Notes: generated by a model not told the origin, from the sequence alone. A DNA stretch of 64,000 nt from Chloroflexota bacterium (GCA_021779955.1 JAJXZS010000050.1:161227-225226), one strand, 5' to 3'; shown: positions 8,293 through 18,245, counted from the first letter of the stretch. Numbers and translations: made by a program.

Positions 8293-9117
8293 TCAAATAG
8301 GTATTTTCTTTAGAATAGAATTCACGATTAAATTATTGAACAAATCTGTGATTTGCTTCCCAATCAATTTATCCTTTATAAGCACTCCCATTTCCATATT
8401 TAGGTCCATGGCGTAATCAGTCAGATTGGCACTTGAGATAAATACCTTTTCATGATCTGCAACACCTATTTTGGCATGCAAAGAGCCAAATTTTCCATCT
8501 GAAGCATGTGGGCGATTCTCGATTGGCCAGGTATAAAACGATGCAAGCTTGAAGATGCTTTCTGAAAACGCGCTTAATCCTGAGAAAGATAACTTTCCTT
8601 GACTGCCGTTAGAATCTTCCAGACAAATAATCACGTTCACGTTTCTGCGGATTGCGTTTTCAATTGCATCAGTAATGGGTTGGGCTTTATAGACCGCAAA
8701 GCTCACTACCAAAAGATGATTTGTTGTTCCATGGATCAGTTCTAACAAAGCTTGATCAGTACGCCGAAAGGTTGTTGATGAATTCGATGGCCCAGTCCAA
8801 ATCAATTCCGTTGATGGAAAATAAGAAGTCCTTAAGGTAGCTAAAGAAGATTGAATCGATAAATAGATGCCTAAGGATGTCAACTCCGGAAAATTATTTA
8901 CCCAAAAATCTATCAATTTTTGTAACTTGTTCTTAATCTGAGGGCTTTGGATAGACAACAGTAATTTTGACTTCTGATAGTCTGAAGGAATTTCATTCCA
9001 ACAATAAACAGTATTCAGTACTTCCTCAACAATCTCTGGCGGTGTATTTTGAACGAAATCAGAAATTAGAAGTACTAACGGGCTTTCATCCATGGCTGAA
9101 AAATCTGAGGTCATCAT
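8293..9117 (-). CDS. drmC: DISARM phospholipase-D-like protein
   Basis: 274 residues with one C-terminal PLD/HKD motif: His214, Lys216, Asp221, then SSAN at 228-231. This matches DrmC, the PLD-domain component of DISARM, which is variably required in known systems. The N-terminal half, about 100 residues, is helical-looking and unassigned. The gene overlaps the end of drmB by 32 bases, showing translational coupling, and is the last gene of the operon, as in known DISARM loci. Many PLD-family proteins act as nucleases; with a single HKD motif, dimerisation would be needed for a complete active site. The function in DISARM is from published work on the family; the residues are seen here. Confidence 0.88.
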   Translation of the reverse strand: MMTSDFSAMDESPLVLLISDFVQNTPPEIVEEVLNTVYCWNEIPSDYQKSKLLLSIQSPQIKNKLQKLIDFWVNNFPELTSLGIYLSIQSSLATLRTSYFPSTELIWTGPSNSSTTFRRTDQALLELIHGTTNHLLVVSFAVYKAQPITDAIENAIRRNVNVIICLEDSNGSQGKLSFSGLSAFSESIFKLASFYTWPIENRPHASDGKFGSLHAKIGVADHEKVFISSANLTDYAMDLNMEMGVLIKDKLIGKQITDLFNNLIVNSILKKIPI

Positions 9118-10957
9118 GGCTCACAGTCGAAACCAGTACTGAGCGATCAAGATAGCGATTACCCTTTTCGCAAGAAGTTTCAGGCGAGAAAAGACAAGAA
9201 TGACAGGCTGCTGCATGAACCGTTGATGCGCCATAGAAAGGCATATGTTCAGAGCATGTGGGGTCGGAAGCGCATAAACCGCAAGCCTCCAGAGCGGCAT
9301 CGATATGCCTTTCCAAATTATGGGGTTCTCCCAAACTTACCAAACCACCCAATGTTCCATCGGAATCAGGAGCCGATGTGTATAAAAGGATTCCTGCCAT
9401 CGGAACCCCTGGTTGTCCTGGGTTATTTGAATAAATCCGTTCTCGGATACTGGCTTGAGTGTAACCGCACTCCATGGCAAATTGGCGCATGAGTGCATGA
9501 CTAAAAGAATGCAACATGACATAACGCAAGCCAGGAAAGTTTGCTTCTGGATTCTCGATCATTCGGTTCTTGCGCCATTCAATATGTGCCTGGAAAAACA
9601 TGGCTTCCCAGCTTTTAACCGCTGGTTGCGCTAACCATTTAAGAATTTCTTCCTCCTTGAATTGGAGAAAGATGCCTTCTCCGCGCACTTCAATTGCCGG
9701 AATCCAATTTGGTTTTTTTCTTGCTATTGGCGAAATTGTCTGGATTTCTTCTTCGTCGCTTTCTGCCATTTCTCCTGGAGAATCAATCCGCGTGAATCCA
9801 GCTAATGCCCTGACTTCCCGCAACCGCTCAACTAGAACGATTCGCGAAAATACTTCCTTGTACTTTTGAGGAGGCTCTACGGATTTCAATCTAAAATCGG
9901 GTGTATGGTTCTGCGATTCAGGAGTCGTAAATGCAGTCCATTCCGGCAACAAAAGGTTGGGGTGGTCGCCATTTTCACCGGTTGGTAAAATTGATCTTCT
10001 TTTATTGATGGCGTTCCATAAATCCGTGAGAGAATACTCAACAAATGCTTTCAGCTTTCCCCACTTTTCCATGTACGCTAATTCATCAATCTTTTCCACG
10101 CGATTTAGCTCGCCCCAGTTTTCTGCAACCAAATTGTCCAATTTATCCGCTGTGGTGGGAATAGAAATCGTGTTAAGGACAAACGGAAACCAAATATTGC
10201 TGGCGCCGAGCAAGATCGTGCGCACATGGAGATCGCAACCATCTGGGTCGTAATCATGGAGGTGCGGCCGACGTCCTTTACATATTGGCATCTTCTCCCG
10301 GTTCTCTCGTCCAAAAGCCTCGGCTAGTTGCCGTTTTGCCCCACATATATTGCACTCGACATAAAGATCACGAGCTTCACCAGACGGGCCAAACTCCGAT
10401 AAAGTCAGGCTTTTGTGATCATATTTGGTCGGGTCAAAGTCATGAACATATTCAACCCAGGGGAAGTCATCCAAATGACCATTTTCACAACATACGAGGA
10501 AGCGTGCCGGCAAGACTGTTGGTTTGTTCGCACGTTGACAATTAGCATGTTCATAATGCGTTCTATCAGGATGGTAGTAATCTACCTTCAATTCAAATAA
10601 CTCGGATTGGGTCGGAGCGAGAATTTGACATGACGGGCAAACCATCCATTGTGGGAAGGTGCTAACAGGCACACCAATATGCGCTTCTTTATCGAAGGGG
10701 TTTGGTTTTCCGCCTTCATCTGGAACGCTTGGCAGTGAAAGCAGCCGCTGTACCTGATTGCCAAATTGACTTTTTAGGGCAAAGAGAAGTCGCTCTTCCT
10801 GAATTTCACGAACATATTCAGGATCAACAGGCCAATCATCTAGACCAGAAACAATGGCAGAAAGATGGGGTAAATCAACAATCGCGCCGACTCCATAGGT
10901 GTAGAGTAGCTGAGATGGGTTGAGCTCTCCCACTTTTATATTGTTTGGCTTCGTCAT
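9086..10957 (-). CDS. drmB: DISARM DUF1998 protein
   Basis: 623 residues. The C-terminal region is a DUF1998 domain with a Cys-rich block (LEACGLCASDPTC through ACHSCLFSPETSC) that probably binds zinc. Further Cys pairs occur earlier: CPSC near residue 108, CENGH near 158 and CNIC near 203. DUF1998 proteins paired with DrmA-type helicases define the DISARM core; DrmA and DrmB form a DNA-binding complex in characterised systems. The start overlaps the drmA stop in an ATGA arrangement. The N-terminal NPSQLLYTYGVGAIVDLPH segment is characteristic of DrmB. Assignment is strong from domain plus position. Confidence 0.92.
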   Translation of the reverse strand: MTKPNNIKVGELNPSQLLYTYGVGAIVDLPHLSAIVSGLDDWPVDPEYVREIQEERLLFALKSQFGNQVQRLLSLPSVPDEGGKPNPFDKEAHIGVPVSTFPQWMVCPSCQILAPTQSELFELKVDYYHPDRTHYEHANCQRANKPTVLPARFLVCCENGHLDDFPWVEYVHDFDPTKYDHKSLTLSEFGPSGEARDLYVECNICGAKRQLAEAFGRENREKMPICKGRRPHLHDYDPDGCDLHVRTILLGASNIWFPFVLNTISIPTTADKLDNLVAENWGELNRVEKIDELAYMEKWGKLKAFVEYSLTDLWNAINKRRSILPTGENGDHPNLLLPEWTAFTTPESQNHTPDFRLKSVEPPQKYKEVFSRIVLVERLREVRALAGFTRIDSPGEMAESDEEEIQTISPIARKKPNWIPAIEVRGEGIFLQFKEEEILKWLAQPAVKSWEAMFFQAHIEWRKNRMIENPEANFPGLRYVMLHSFSHALMRQFAMECGYTQASIRERIYSNNPGQPGVPMAGILLYTSAPDSDGTLGGLVSLGEPHNLERHIDAALEACGLCASDPTCSEHMPFYGASTVHAAACHSCLFSPETSCEKGNRYLDRSVLVSTVSHDDLRFFSHG

Positions 10958-13900
10958 TGGGCAGCCTCCTGTTCCGGATTTGCCGCAAGGAGGTTGGCAG
11001 GAGTCTCAATTTCATAATCATTCAAAATAAGATTTACGGAAGGCTCGACATCCCGTAAAGAGGTAAGGCAGGTAAAAATATCCCGGTCTTGTTTGTTGGG
11101 AGTTTCTAGCAATGGCAATGTTCGCCCATCTCCTTTGCCTTTGTAGCCCAGTTTTGAACCACCTGCAGCCAACTTTGCAGCTCGAGCAAGCCAGAGGTCA
11201 ACGCGGCTGTTTAGTTCCTTTCGTACATCCTGCTCGACTTGGGTGCTGCCCGTTACCAAACCTGCTCGGCGACAGATTTCATCAATCGCCAATTTAACAG
11301 TAGGGTGATTACGGTTAATCGATCCAGCGCTTTCGTTACTATTGAAATCGAATCCATAAAGCCGTAGGAAAGAGACCAAAAGGGCTGTCAGTCCACGATC
11401 AATCGCGCGAGGGGAGAAGGGAGTTACAGACAAGGCTTCAACTTGCTGATATAGTGTGGCATGGTAATGTTCAAATCTCTCGTAGTGACTTAAGTCTCTC
11501 GGACGCGCCCAGTTATACACGGTTACCACAATACCTGGGTATCGTCGGCCAATGCGACTGGTCGCTTGAATATATTCACTTGTGTACTTTGGCTGTCCTG
11601 CAACAACCATTAAGCCCAGTCGTGGTACATCAACACCGACGGAGATCATATTTGTGGCTAACAATGTATCAATGGGGTAACTGGATGAAGCGACTTTCTC
11701 ACCTGCTTTACGCCTTTTCTTACGTTCTGCATCCCGCAGGGGGTCGAAGGTCGCACCCAGTCGATCCAGGATTTCCGGAATATCAGTTGCCCCGACGCGC
11801 GAGGTTAATTCAGCGATACTGTATGTATCCAGATTACGATTGGTCAAGCCACGTTTTTCCATGTGCCGCAAGCGTGTACGAATCGCATCATCCAATACTC
11901 TACGCAGACCACCCAAGTCGCGCATGGCGTTAAAATACCCCACCAATGTCATATAGGGATCCACCAGAGTGCCATATTTTTCGTACAATTGCTGGGCAGC
12001 CGAAAGTGTCGCAACGTATGTGCGAATCATAACGACCTTTAATCGTGAGCCTGGGGCACAAATCCCCAAATAAATCCGGCCTGGATTGGTTTCATCTGGT
12101 GTGCGTTGACGGGAGAAGAAATTATCTTTGATCAACAACCCATTGGGGGGAAAGATATTTGTCTGGCGCAAGTAAAGACTGTTGATTTGTGCCGGAGCTT
12201 TGCGGATGGTTGCGGAAGATGCAATCACTTTTGGGCGTACAGTGTTTCCATTCAGAGTCCATTCGCACATGTTGTCCACGGCCGTTTCGTATAAACCGAC
12301 CAGGGTACCAAGAGGGCCATTGATGAGGTGCAATTCATCCTGGATGATCAGATCCGGGGGACGCAAATAACGCCTAGTCTCGGTTTCTGCCGAGGGCAGC
12401 CCAAATACTTTATCCGCTGGATGTGAGTTTTTATCTTCGATATCAGGGGAACGGTAGCCATGGCGACTGCAATAGCCATTTACTCTGCCAAACAGCATCT
12501 GGGATTCGCCTTTCCAGGGCATCTGAGCAAATTTATCGACGGTGGCGATGAGCAGTGAAGGCAACCGGCGGTAGACTTCTTCATCTACCACCAGGATTGG
12601 TAATCCTTCCCTTTTTGAATTCTTCTGATTGAAAATGCAGGTACTGGATGGGCAATAGACAATCGTGCGGCATGAGCCGTGTTTGTAGGTTTCCACAACA
12701 ATGTCGGTGCCGGGGTTAATGGGAGTGCCGCACCAGGGGCAGTTAGTTAACTGATGAGGTGATCCCGAACCTCCTGTGGCTGTGGATCGGAAATAGCCCG
12801 TTTTTCGATATTCTTTGACTATTTCATCGCTATCAGAATTCCAATTTGGGGTGCTACGCTGACCTACCCACAATCCTATTCGGAAGGGTTCCGTACCCCA
12901 TTTTGCCGGATCCTCCCGGCGGATGGACTCGCAGGAGCAAATCAAAGCAGCGGCGCGTTGGAACTGTTGCAAGGTGAGCAGTCTGAGCGTGTAGCGCATC
13001 AGGACAGCCACACCGGAGATGCCATCGTAACCGCTGATCATGCCCTGTAGGCGGCGCATGGCAAGAGTAAATGCAGTTAAACCTAAATATGCCTCTGTTT
13101 TTCCACCACCAGTGGGGAACCAGAGTACATCGGCAATTGCCTGGGTAGGGTGGCTGCGTTCCTGCGAGAGCGGATCGGTTAAACCAGGCAGATTTAGTAG
13201 GATAAACGCCAACTGGAAGGGATACCAGGTGCGGTTTTGTGCCACATCCAACTCTTCCAAGGTCTTGGCTTCCTGCCTGCGGATTGATTCTGTATGCAGG
13301 GTGTGAATTCTCTGAAGCGCCATGACACGGTTGGTAAAGCGAAATGCTTCGGCGGCTTGCCGACTCTTTGCCAATAGAACAATGCCGGCCTGAATACGTT
13401 TCAGGTTTTGTTTGCAGGTATCCATGGTTTGCAGGGCAGTTGTGTTGTATGGACCCAAGTTACCCGAGGTTTGCTCTATTTGGGTTTCCATCCCTTTTAT
13501 CCAATCCTCGTAAGCGGAAACCAGGGGCATTAAAGCGGGTGCAAGTTCATTATCTGTCAACCCGGAAAGGGTTTTCATATCCAGAACCAATCCCTCCAGG
13601 GCAGGAATCTCGGCGCTGGTGGGAGGTGTGACGCTCGGTAGCTCAAAGTCCGGTGCGATGACGGTTTTCAGCGAGGTTGCCCGGTCAAACTCTCCAGGTT
13701 CAAGTTCGACGTGGACAGCCACGCCATGACCGACGGCGAATTCCACCTGCTCACGATAGAGCATTCCCATGGCGGTTTCTTCTTCATCTGCATGATTATT
13801 TTGCACAGTCCGTCGCCGGCGGAAAATGGCTGCATCATCCGGAGCATTGACGCTCAGCTCAGGTTGAAAGAGCCAGGCTGTGTCGCGCAGCTTTTTGGGT

Positions 13901-14466
13901 TCTTCCTGACCATTGATGAGAAAGAGGGTGATGATCCATTCGCCAATGCGTTTGCGAAATAGCCCATCCAAATACACATCAGGATAATGAGAATCGGGAA
14001 CCCAGCGTTTCATCCGCCCGGGAGCAAGCGTAATTGGAGGAGAGGTCATTTCAACTTGCTTACGTTTCCAGACTGGACGCGGTTTCGGTAGATCAAGCCC
14101 CAATTCCTCGCTGTCCTTTCGCTCATATCTGCCCCAGCGAGCTTTGACCTGGATAGCAGTGGCAGATTCATCCACTGTAAAGATCATTCCCATGGTGGAC
14201 GGTTTCAGCGTAGAATTTCGAATTGTAGGTGGTTCCACGACGCCTTCTTCACCGTCACCATCTGTGAACGCCAGATCTTCTTCCTCTTCGGGAATGACGC
14301 TTTGACCACGCGGGGCGAGCAAGCCGAGAATGTATCGATCTCGAACGTATGGTTCATCGATAATTTCCTCAGGTCCACCAGCAGGACCGAGCAGGTCATG
14401 TAGGATAAGGTCGTTCAGTTCTGAACGAATTTGGTTTGCGGAAGGTGGCTGCAATGATTCGGACAT
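10954..14466 (-). CDS. drmA: DISARM helicase-like protein
   Basis: 1170-residue SF2-type helicase. Walker A is PTGGGKT at about 451-457, Walker B is DELH at 710-713, motif III is SSAT, and the C-terminal helicase half has NMISVGVDVPRL and ATSRIGR (motifs V and VI). Two Cys pairs near 576-580 and 605-610 suggest a zinc ribbon between motifs. The long N-terminal 430 residues before Walker A are typical of DrmA. Preceded by GGGGGA as ribosome site; ends in an ATGA overlap with drmB. In known DISARM systems DrmA with DrmB recognises incoming DNA and restrains or unwinds it. The gene is complete, with no frameshift. Confidence 0.93.
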   Translation of the reverse strand: MSESLQPPSANQIRSELNDLILHDLLGPAGGPEEIIDEPYVRDRYILGLLAPRGQSVIPEEEEDLAFTDGDGEEGVVEPPTIRNSTLKPSTMGMIFTVDESATAIQVKARWGRYERKDSEELGLDLPKPRPVWKRKQVEMTSPPITLAPGRMKRWVPDSHYPDVYLDGLFRKRIGEWIITLFLINGQEEPKKLRDTAWLFQPELSVNAPDDAAIFRRRRTVQNNHADEEETAMGMLYREQVEFAVGHGVAVHVELEPGEFDRATSLKTVIAPDFELPSVTPPTSAEIPALEGLVLDMKTLSGLTDNELAPALMPLVSAYEDWIKGMETQIEQTSGNLGPYNTTALQTMDTCKQNLKRIQAGIVLLAKSRQAAEAFRFTNRVMALQRIHTLHTESIRRQEAKTLEELDVAQNRTWYPFQLAFILLNLPGLTDPLSQERSHPTQAIADVLWFPTGGGKTEAYLGLTAFTLAMRRLQGMISGYDGISGVAVLMRYTLRLLTLQQFQRAAALICSCESIRREDPAKWGTEPFRIGLWVGQRSTPNWNSDSDEIVKEYRKTGYFRSTATGGSGSPHQLTNCPWCGTPINPGTDIVVETYKHGSCRTIVYCPSSTCIFNQKNSKREGLPILVVDEEVYRRLPSLLIATVDKFAQMPWKGESQMLFGRVNGYCSRHGYRSPDIEDKNSHPADKVFGLPSAETETRRYLRPPDLIIQDELHLINGPLGTLVGLYETAVDNMCEWTLNGNTVRPKVIASSATIRKAPAQINSLYLRQTNIFPPNGLLIKDNFFSRQRTPDETNPGRIYLGICAPGSRLKVVMIRTYVATLSAAQQLYEKYGTLVDPYMTLVGYFNAMRDLGGLRRVLDDAIRTRLRHMEKRGLTNRNLDTYSIAELTSRVGATDIPEILDRLGATFDPLRDAERKKRRKAGEKVASSSYPIDTLLATNMISVGVDVPRLGLMVVAGQPKYTSEYIQATSRIGRRYPGIVVTVYNWARPRDLSHYERFEHYHATLYQQVEALSVTPFSPRAIDRGLTALLVSFLRLYGFDFNSNESAGSINRNHPTVKLAIDEICRRAGLVTGSTQVEQDVRKELNSRVDLWLARAAKLAAGGSKLGYKGKGDGRTLPLLETPNKQDRDIFTCLTSLRDVEPSVNLILNDYEIETPANLLAANPEQEAAQ

Positions 14467-14475
14467 ATTGTCCCC

Positions 14476-14805
14476 CTATTTTTGATTTGGATCTTTAAGA
14501 AGGAATTCCCGTTCCCCTATCTTTTGCAAATCCAGTTGAGGAGGGTTACCCTCTGGCCAGGGAGCCAACTTGTTTTTAATCAGCCACTTTCCTATTTCGA
14601 CGCTGATTAATTCCCGACAGGATTTGTTCCAGAAGCTGTCTTTATCAATATTGATCTCTATCTTGGGAAATATGCCATCCAATGCAAGAATGATTGTCTT
14701 CCAATCTCGATCAAAATACTGGTCCCGGTCAGAAACGGAAATTTTTATTCCATAACCATTGCCATCAATATGATGTTTGCCGTTATTCCAGCACTTGATA
14801 ATCAC
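14476..14805 (-). CDS. small protein of unknown function in DISARM operon
   Basis: 109 residues, start GTG with AAGGAG eight bases upstream. The N-terminus IIKCWNNGKHHIDGNGYGIKIS suggests a beta-rich fold, and the C-terminus is charged. No signal peptide or membrane segment. It lies 9 bases upstream of drmA and 50 bases downstream of the DUF262 gene, on the same strand, so it is part of the operon. I do not recognise the family. It might be a partner of either the DUF262 enzyme or DrmA; nothing in the sequence decides this. Confidence 0.7.
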   Translation of the reverse strand: MIIKCWNNGKHHIDGNGYGIKISVSDRDQYFDRDWKTIILALDGIFPKIEINIDKDSFWNKSCRELISVEIGKWLIKNKLAPWPEGNPPQLDLQKIGEREFLLKDPNQK

Positions 14806-14855
14806 TTTGACACTCCTTCAAATACTTGATGCTTAGCCAAACCTGCCTATGTGGT

Positions 14856-16853
14856 TCAAACTTGAGACCAAATCGCTTTCACTGCTTCAAAGAATATCTT
14901 TTGACGTTGTTCAACTTTGTCAATTGGGAATACCCCTGTTGGATCGGCAAGGATTGTCGCGTTCCGGAACGGCTCAGGAAGAAGTTTTGCATCCACCCCA
15001 GCAAGGTGGCCAACAAGCAACTCATTCCATATTATGTCACTCGTTTCGTAATCTTCAATCTTGTCCAGATAAACATCATTACCACTGCTAATATTTTGCA
15101 GATCCTTTAATAACAATACCATCCCAAGGTAATTGCGAATCTGGTCAAATAAAGCAGAATCGTATACTTGTGTTTCGGGATCGAGGAATAGTCTTTGATT
15201 TGCGTCGTTGTGAGCATAAATATGTTCCAAATGCATGCCATAGCGCTTTCGGCTTGAACGGTTGAACCGTTCTTCGATCACTTCTGGCGAACCCTGACAA
15301 TAGCTGGGCTTATCAAGTAGTTCACTCAGCCAATGGTCGATGCGCATTAGGACATACTTACTGAAGTTTGCGCTGTTGTTCCGTCCATTTTTGAATATTT
15401 CGTATGTGAAGATATCTTCAACTTTGCCATTGAATTCTTTGTCCAACCGTTCTTCTTCTTTAAGGGTTTTAATGATTAGCTTGTCAAATATGGCTCGGCA
15501 CTCGGGTTCGGTTTTGTTTCGGAGACTATCGTTTAGACCATAAACCAACCGCTGGAATGTGTTGCTATCATAAATTCCCAGAATTCGCAGGATCACATGC
15601 AGTTGATCAAATTTGGCAGAGATCGTACGAATTTTCGCTTCGCGTTGAGGGTCATTAAGAGTAATTGCCGACATGATCAATAAGTACTGCTGGTTTTGGT
15701 CCTGCAACTTGTTATAAAGTAGATGTGGTCGTTCAGGGCTGTAATCAGAGCGCAATTCCTGGTAAAGGGTTGCGTAATAGTTAATTTCGTTTTTGATGAT
15801 CTTAAACATTTTTGTGTGGTCGTGGAATTCACCAAAGAATTTGCGCAATTCCGGACGGCGATAGATTTCATAGTGATAGTCTCGCTCAAAAGAATCGTAG
15901 TCATATTCAGTCTTGGCGAACTTTGCCCTGAAATAAATGCGAAAGAAATCATCCAGATTTATACTGGTCTCTGTGGTGTTCTTCAGCTCTGTTTTGTAAA
16001 ACAGATCCTGAAGAGCCACCCATATTTGATTGGCTTCTTCTTTTTCATTGGGGGGGAGATTTCCAATGAATTTACCTTTTAGAATTTCGTAAGGCTTAAG
16101 GCCTAACCCGCGGTCATTGACCACTTCAAATATCATGGCGACGTTGTCCTGCCGCTCGATACGGATTTCAACAATAGAAATACGATCGAGAATATAGGTA
16201 ATGTAATAAGTTAGTTTAGGAAGGTCATAGCCACTGGCATCAATATCTGAACTGAAGTACTTCTCGAAGTATTCGGAGATTAAAATGAAGTTATCTTTGA
16301 GTCGCTTCTGAGTCTCATCAGTTGGTTTAAAATCCGCTCCATCTACCAAAGCCCGCAGTTGAACTTCACGGTTCGCGTTGAAAATCTTAAAATGGGTTGC
16401 TCCACCGAAATCATCCATTTCGAATATCAGCGTTTGCAAGGCGGCAGGTGTAAAAGTCTTTCCTCGAGATTCAGGTACTGCTTCAACTACTTGCAAGATT
16501 CGATACAACTTGATCAGCATGAGCAGGAGTGTGGTCAACCGCTGTTGACCGTCGACGATACCCGTTGCACTGGGAGATGTGTGGGTTAAGTAAGTGTTCA
16601 GGAAATAAGGTTCAAAATTCTCCAATACGTCCTGTTGTATTTCTTTAGGCGAAGATTTTCCCCGCGGACCCAGTTCAAATCGAACTTCCAGGTCGTTTAG
16701 AAGGGTTTTCACCTGCACATCTGTCCATTTGTACTCGCGTTGATAAATATCAATGTAGTAAGACCGCGTTGCATTAAATACCATTCTGATGTTCTGATCA
16801 TGCGGGGTGATCAAATTCCGAACCGTTGCTTGTGATCGATCGGTTTCTGCCAT
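14856..16853 (-). CDS. DUF262/HNH (GmrSD-type) protein
   Basis: 665 residues. N-terminal DUF262 domain with the YQREYKW segment (residues 37-43) and the signature DGQQRLTTLL at 101-110, the nucleotide-hydrolysis motif of GmrS-like proteins. The C-terminal part has a DUF1524/HNH-like segment, MHLEHIYAHN, expected to bind metal and cut DNA. Proteins of this fused type act in type IV restriction (GmrSD, BrxU-like) against modified phage DNA. It lies inside the DISARM operon between the drmMI 3' scar and the small gene before drmA. GAGGAGA precedes the ATG. A role in restricting modified DNA that escapes DISARM is inferred from the family. Confidence 0.85.
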   Translation of the reverse strand: MAETDRSQATVRNLITPHDQNIRMVFNATRSYYIDIYQREYKWTDVQVKTLLNDLEVRFELGPRGKSSPKEIQQDVLENFEPYFLNTYLTHTSPSATGIVDGQQRLTTLLLMLIKLYRILQVVEAVPESRGKTFTPAALQTLIFEMDDFGGATHFKIFNANREVQLRALVDGADFKPTDETQKRLKDNFILISEYFEKYFSSDIDASGYDLPKLTYYITYILDRISIVEIRIERQDNVAMIFEVVNDRGLGLKPYEILKGKFIGNLPPNEKEEANQIWVALQDLFYKTELKNTTETSINLDDFFRIYFRAKFAKTEYDYDSFERDYHYEIYRRPELRKFFGEFHDHTKMFKIIKNEINYYATLYQELRSDYSPERPHLLYNKLQDQNQQYLLIMSAITLNDPQREAKIRTISAKFDQLHVILRILGIYDSNTFQRLVYGLNDSLRNKTEPECRAIFDKLIIKTLKEEERLDKEFNGKVEDIFTYEIFKNGRNNSANFSKYVLMRIDHWLSELLDKPSYCQGSPEVIEERFNRSSRKRYGMHLEHIYAHNDANQRLFLDPETQVYDSALFDQIRNYLGMVLLLKDLQNISSGNDVYLDKIEDYETSDIIWNELLVGHLAGVDAKLLPEPFRNATILADPTGVFPIDKVEQRQKIFFEAVKAIWSQV

Positions 16854-16910
16854 TATCTTCTCCTCAATATTTCAGCATTTTCTTTACTCAGGTTGTACAA
16901 TCTTCTTTTG

Positions 16911-17020
16911 ATCGAACCCATCTCCCCGCCTTCCTATTGGCTAGAGCCTTGTCTTGATGCGCAGACTATGTGTGTTCTTCGATGATATAGCCGACCAAGT
17001 ACTTGCCATGGCTACCAGTC
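16911..17020 (-). pseudogene. decayed duplicate of the drmMI 3' end
   Basis: Read on the minus strand, this region encodes GKYLVGYIIEEHT-stop-SAHQ, which aligns with the end of the intact drmMI product, GMTLMGFSIEEHTKSVHQ. DNA similarity is clear over about 40 bases (16949-16988 against 18357-18396). An in-frame stop and loss of the Cys ligands show decay. It lies immediately after the CHAT-like gene and before the DUF262 gene, marking the far edge of a block inserted behind drmMI. Confidence 0.75.
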
Positions 17021-17118
17021 AACATCACGGCGAAACCCTAGAAGAGCTAAGTTGTGGAAAAAGATCAAATTAAGCAGGTCTTCTATTAGTATTTTTGGGT
17101 TGGTTTCAAAGTTGCTCA

Positions 17119-17739
17119 TTAAAGCTCCTTCTTGTTTCCCTTTTGGAATTGGGTCAATTTGATCCCATTATTATTCGAATAAGAATAGTAATTCAAATTC
17201 AATCTGAAAAGGCGAGTTAACTTCTTCAAATTGCCCACAATATCATCACGTCTGATCTTGATATCACCTGTCTGATCGCGAAAACACAAATAATAGAATG
17301 TTGACCACATTAGAGCTGCATCATTGAAGGAAATGTCTTCGTATGAACCTACAAGTGATGTACACCCTGTGTTATGCAACAGGACATTGGCCAGTACATG
17401 ATTATGATGGTTTACGACTTTGCAAGAAGATATGAATACTCTTTTCCCTTTTAAAATGTGATCAATTTGAGGAAAGTGATTAAATGGCAAATCGCCAAAT
17501 TGAGCCTCAAATGAGTTTTCATCTCCATGAAAAGATAAATGAAGATACCTATAGTTTGATTCAGAAAATTCATTCATAGCATCACGAAGTTCTGGAAAAG
17601 TTTTTACATACTTGTATTTAGGTTTCATCTCATACATTAGTAGGACTTGTTCAATTATGTGACCCACCCTATGTGTTTCAACATCATCCTCATGCAGGCT
17701 TTCAACTATAAATACTTCTGGAACTGTATCTTTTGACAT
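17119..17739 (-). CDS. CHAT/caspase-like protein
   Basis: 206 residues with the pattern of a clan CD cysteine peptidase. A beta strand ends in LHLSFHG (His71), and after about 30 residues a second strand ends in VFISSC (Cys106). This His-Gly ... Ser-Cys spacing is that of the CHAT/caspase dyad. The next strand, TSLVGSYEDISFNDAALMWSTFYYLC, fits the family's following helix region. No extra domain is present, so it is a minimal protease domain. AAGGA lies nine bases before the ATG. It sits between a two- or three-helix membrane protein gene and the drmMI scar. CHAT proteases in defence loci usually act as regulated effectors or activators; that role here is inference. Confidence 0.65.
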   Translation of the reverse strand: MSKDTVPEVFIVESLHEDDVETHRVGHIIEQVLLMYEMKPKYKYVKTFPELRDAMNEFSESNYRYLHLSFHGDENSFEAQFGDLPFNHFPQIDHILKGKRVFISSCKVVNHHNHVLANVLLHNTGCTSLVGSYEDISFNDAALMWSTFYYLCFRDQTGDIKIRRDDIVGNLKKLTRLFRLNLNYYSYSNNNGIKLTQFQKGNKKEL

Positions 17740-17918
17740 GATTATGGTCCTTGTTACATAATCTTCGCAAACTCCGGATACCTGCTTTTTTTCTTAAGCT
17801 TCTCAAACCAACTTTTGTTCCGGGATATATACAATCAATATGGTCACTCTTCTCCCGATCACCTGATCATCAAGCGGTCGGGAGAATCTAGAGTTATGTT
17901 ATAGATACGATTTGTTAT

Positions 17919-18245
17919 TCAGTTTCCCTTCTTAACGAACGCAATGATCGCTGTTGATGGCAGCCAGGCAATGCAAAAAACAATGATGAAACGAAATAGC
18001 AAAACAAAAGTTGCTTCGGGCCAAAAATCGGCTCCAGAATTGTAGGCTCCTCCAAATACAAATGAAATCATTGGTTCGAAAAAAACCACCATGTTAAAAA
18101 GATATATCAATATCGACAATGTCGCGAGTAAACATGCAATCATCGCACCAGTCGCAGCATGTTTACTTAACTCTATTGAGCTTTTCGCTTTTTCACTTCC
18201 TTTTGTTTCACTTTGTAGATTATTTAGTTCGAATTGTGCTTCCAT
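17919..18245 (-). CDS. small membrane protein next to CHAT-like gene
   Basis: 108 residues with a charged N-terminal 30 residues, then hydrophobic stretches at about 31-55 (ATGAMIACLLATLSILIYLF), 55-66 and 78-100 (FVLLFRFIIVFCIAWLPSTAIIAF). AAGGAGA precedes the ATG. It follows drmMI on the same strand after an 84-base gap and precedes the CHAT-like gene. A 9-bp hairpin, TTCTCCCGA/TCGGGAGAA, lies just after its stop. The family is not recognised. The pair of a small membrane protein and a CHAT-like protein suggests a membrane-acting effector module, but this is inference from position. Confidence 0.65.
   Translation of the reverse strand: MEAQFELNNLQSETKGSEKAKSSIELSKHAATGAMIACLLATLSILIYLFNMVVFFEPMISFVFGGAYNSGADFWPEATFVLLFRFIIVFCIAWLPSTAIIAFVKKGN

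Noticed and set aside
17754..17828. Short minus-strand frame ending in KKKSRYPEFAKIM before the CHAT-like gene
   Set aside because: Looks like the tail of a former gene, but too short to assign; an upstream stop prevents a real start. Could be another relic, not claimed.
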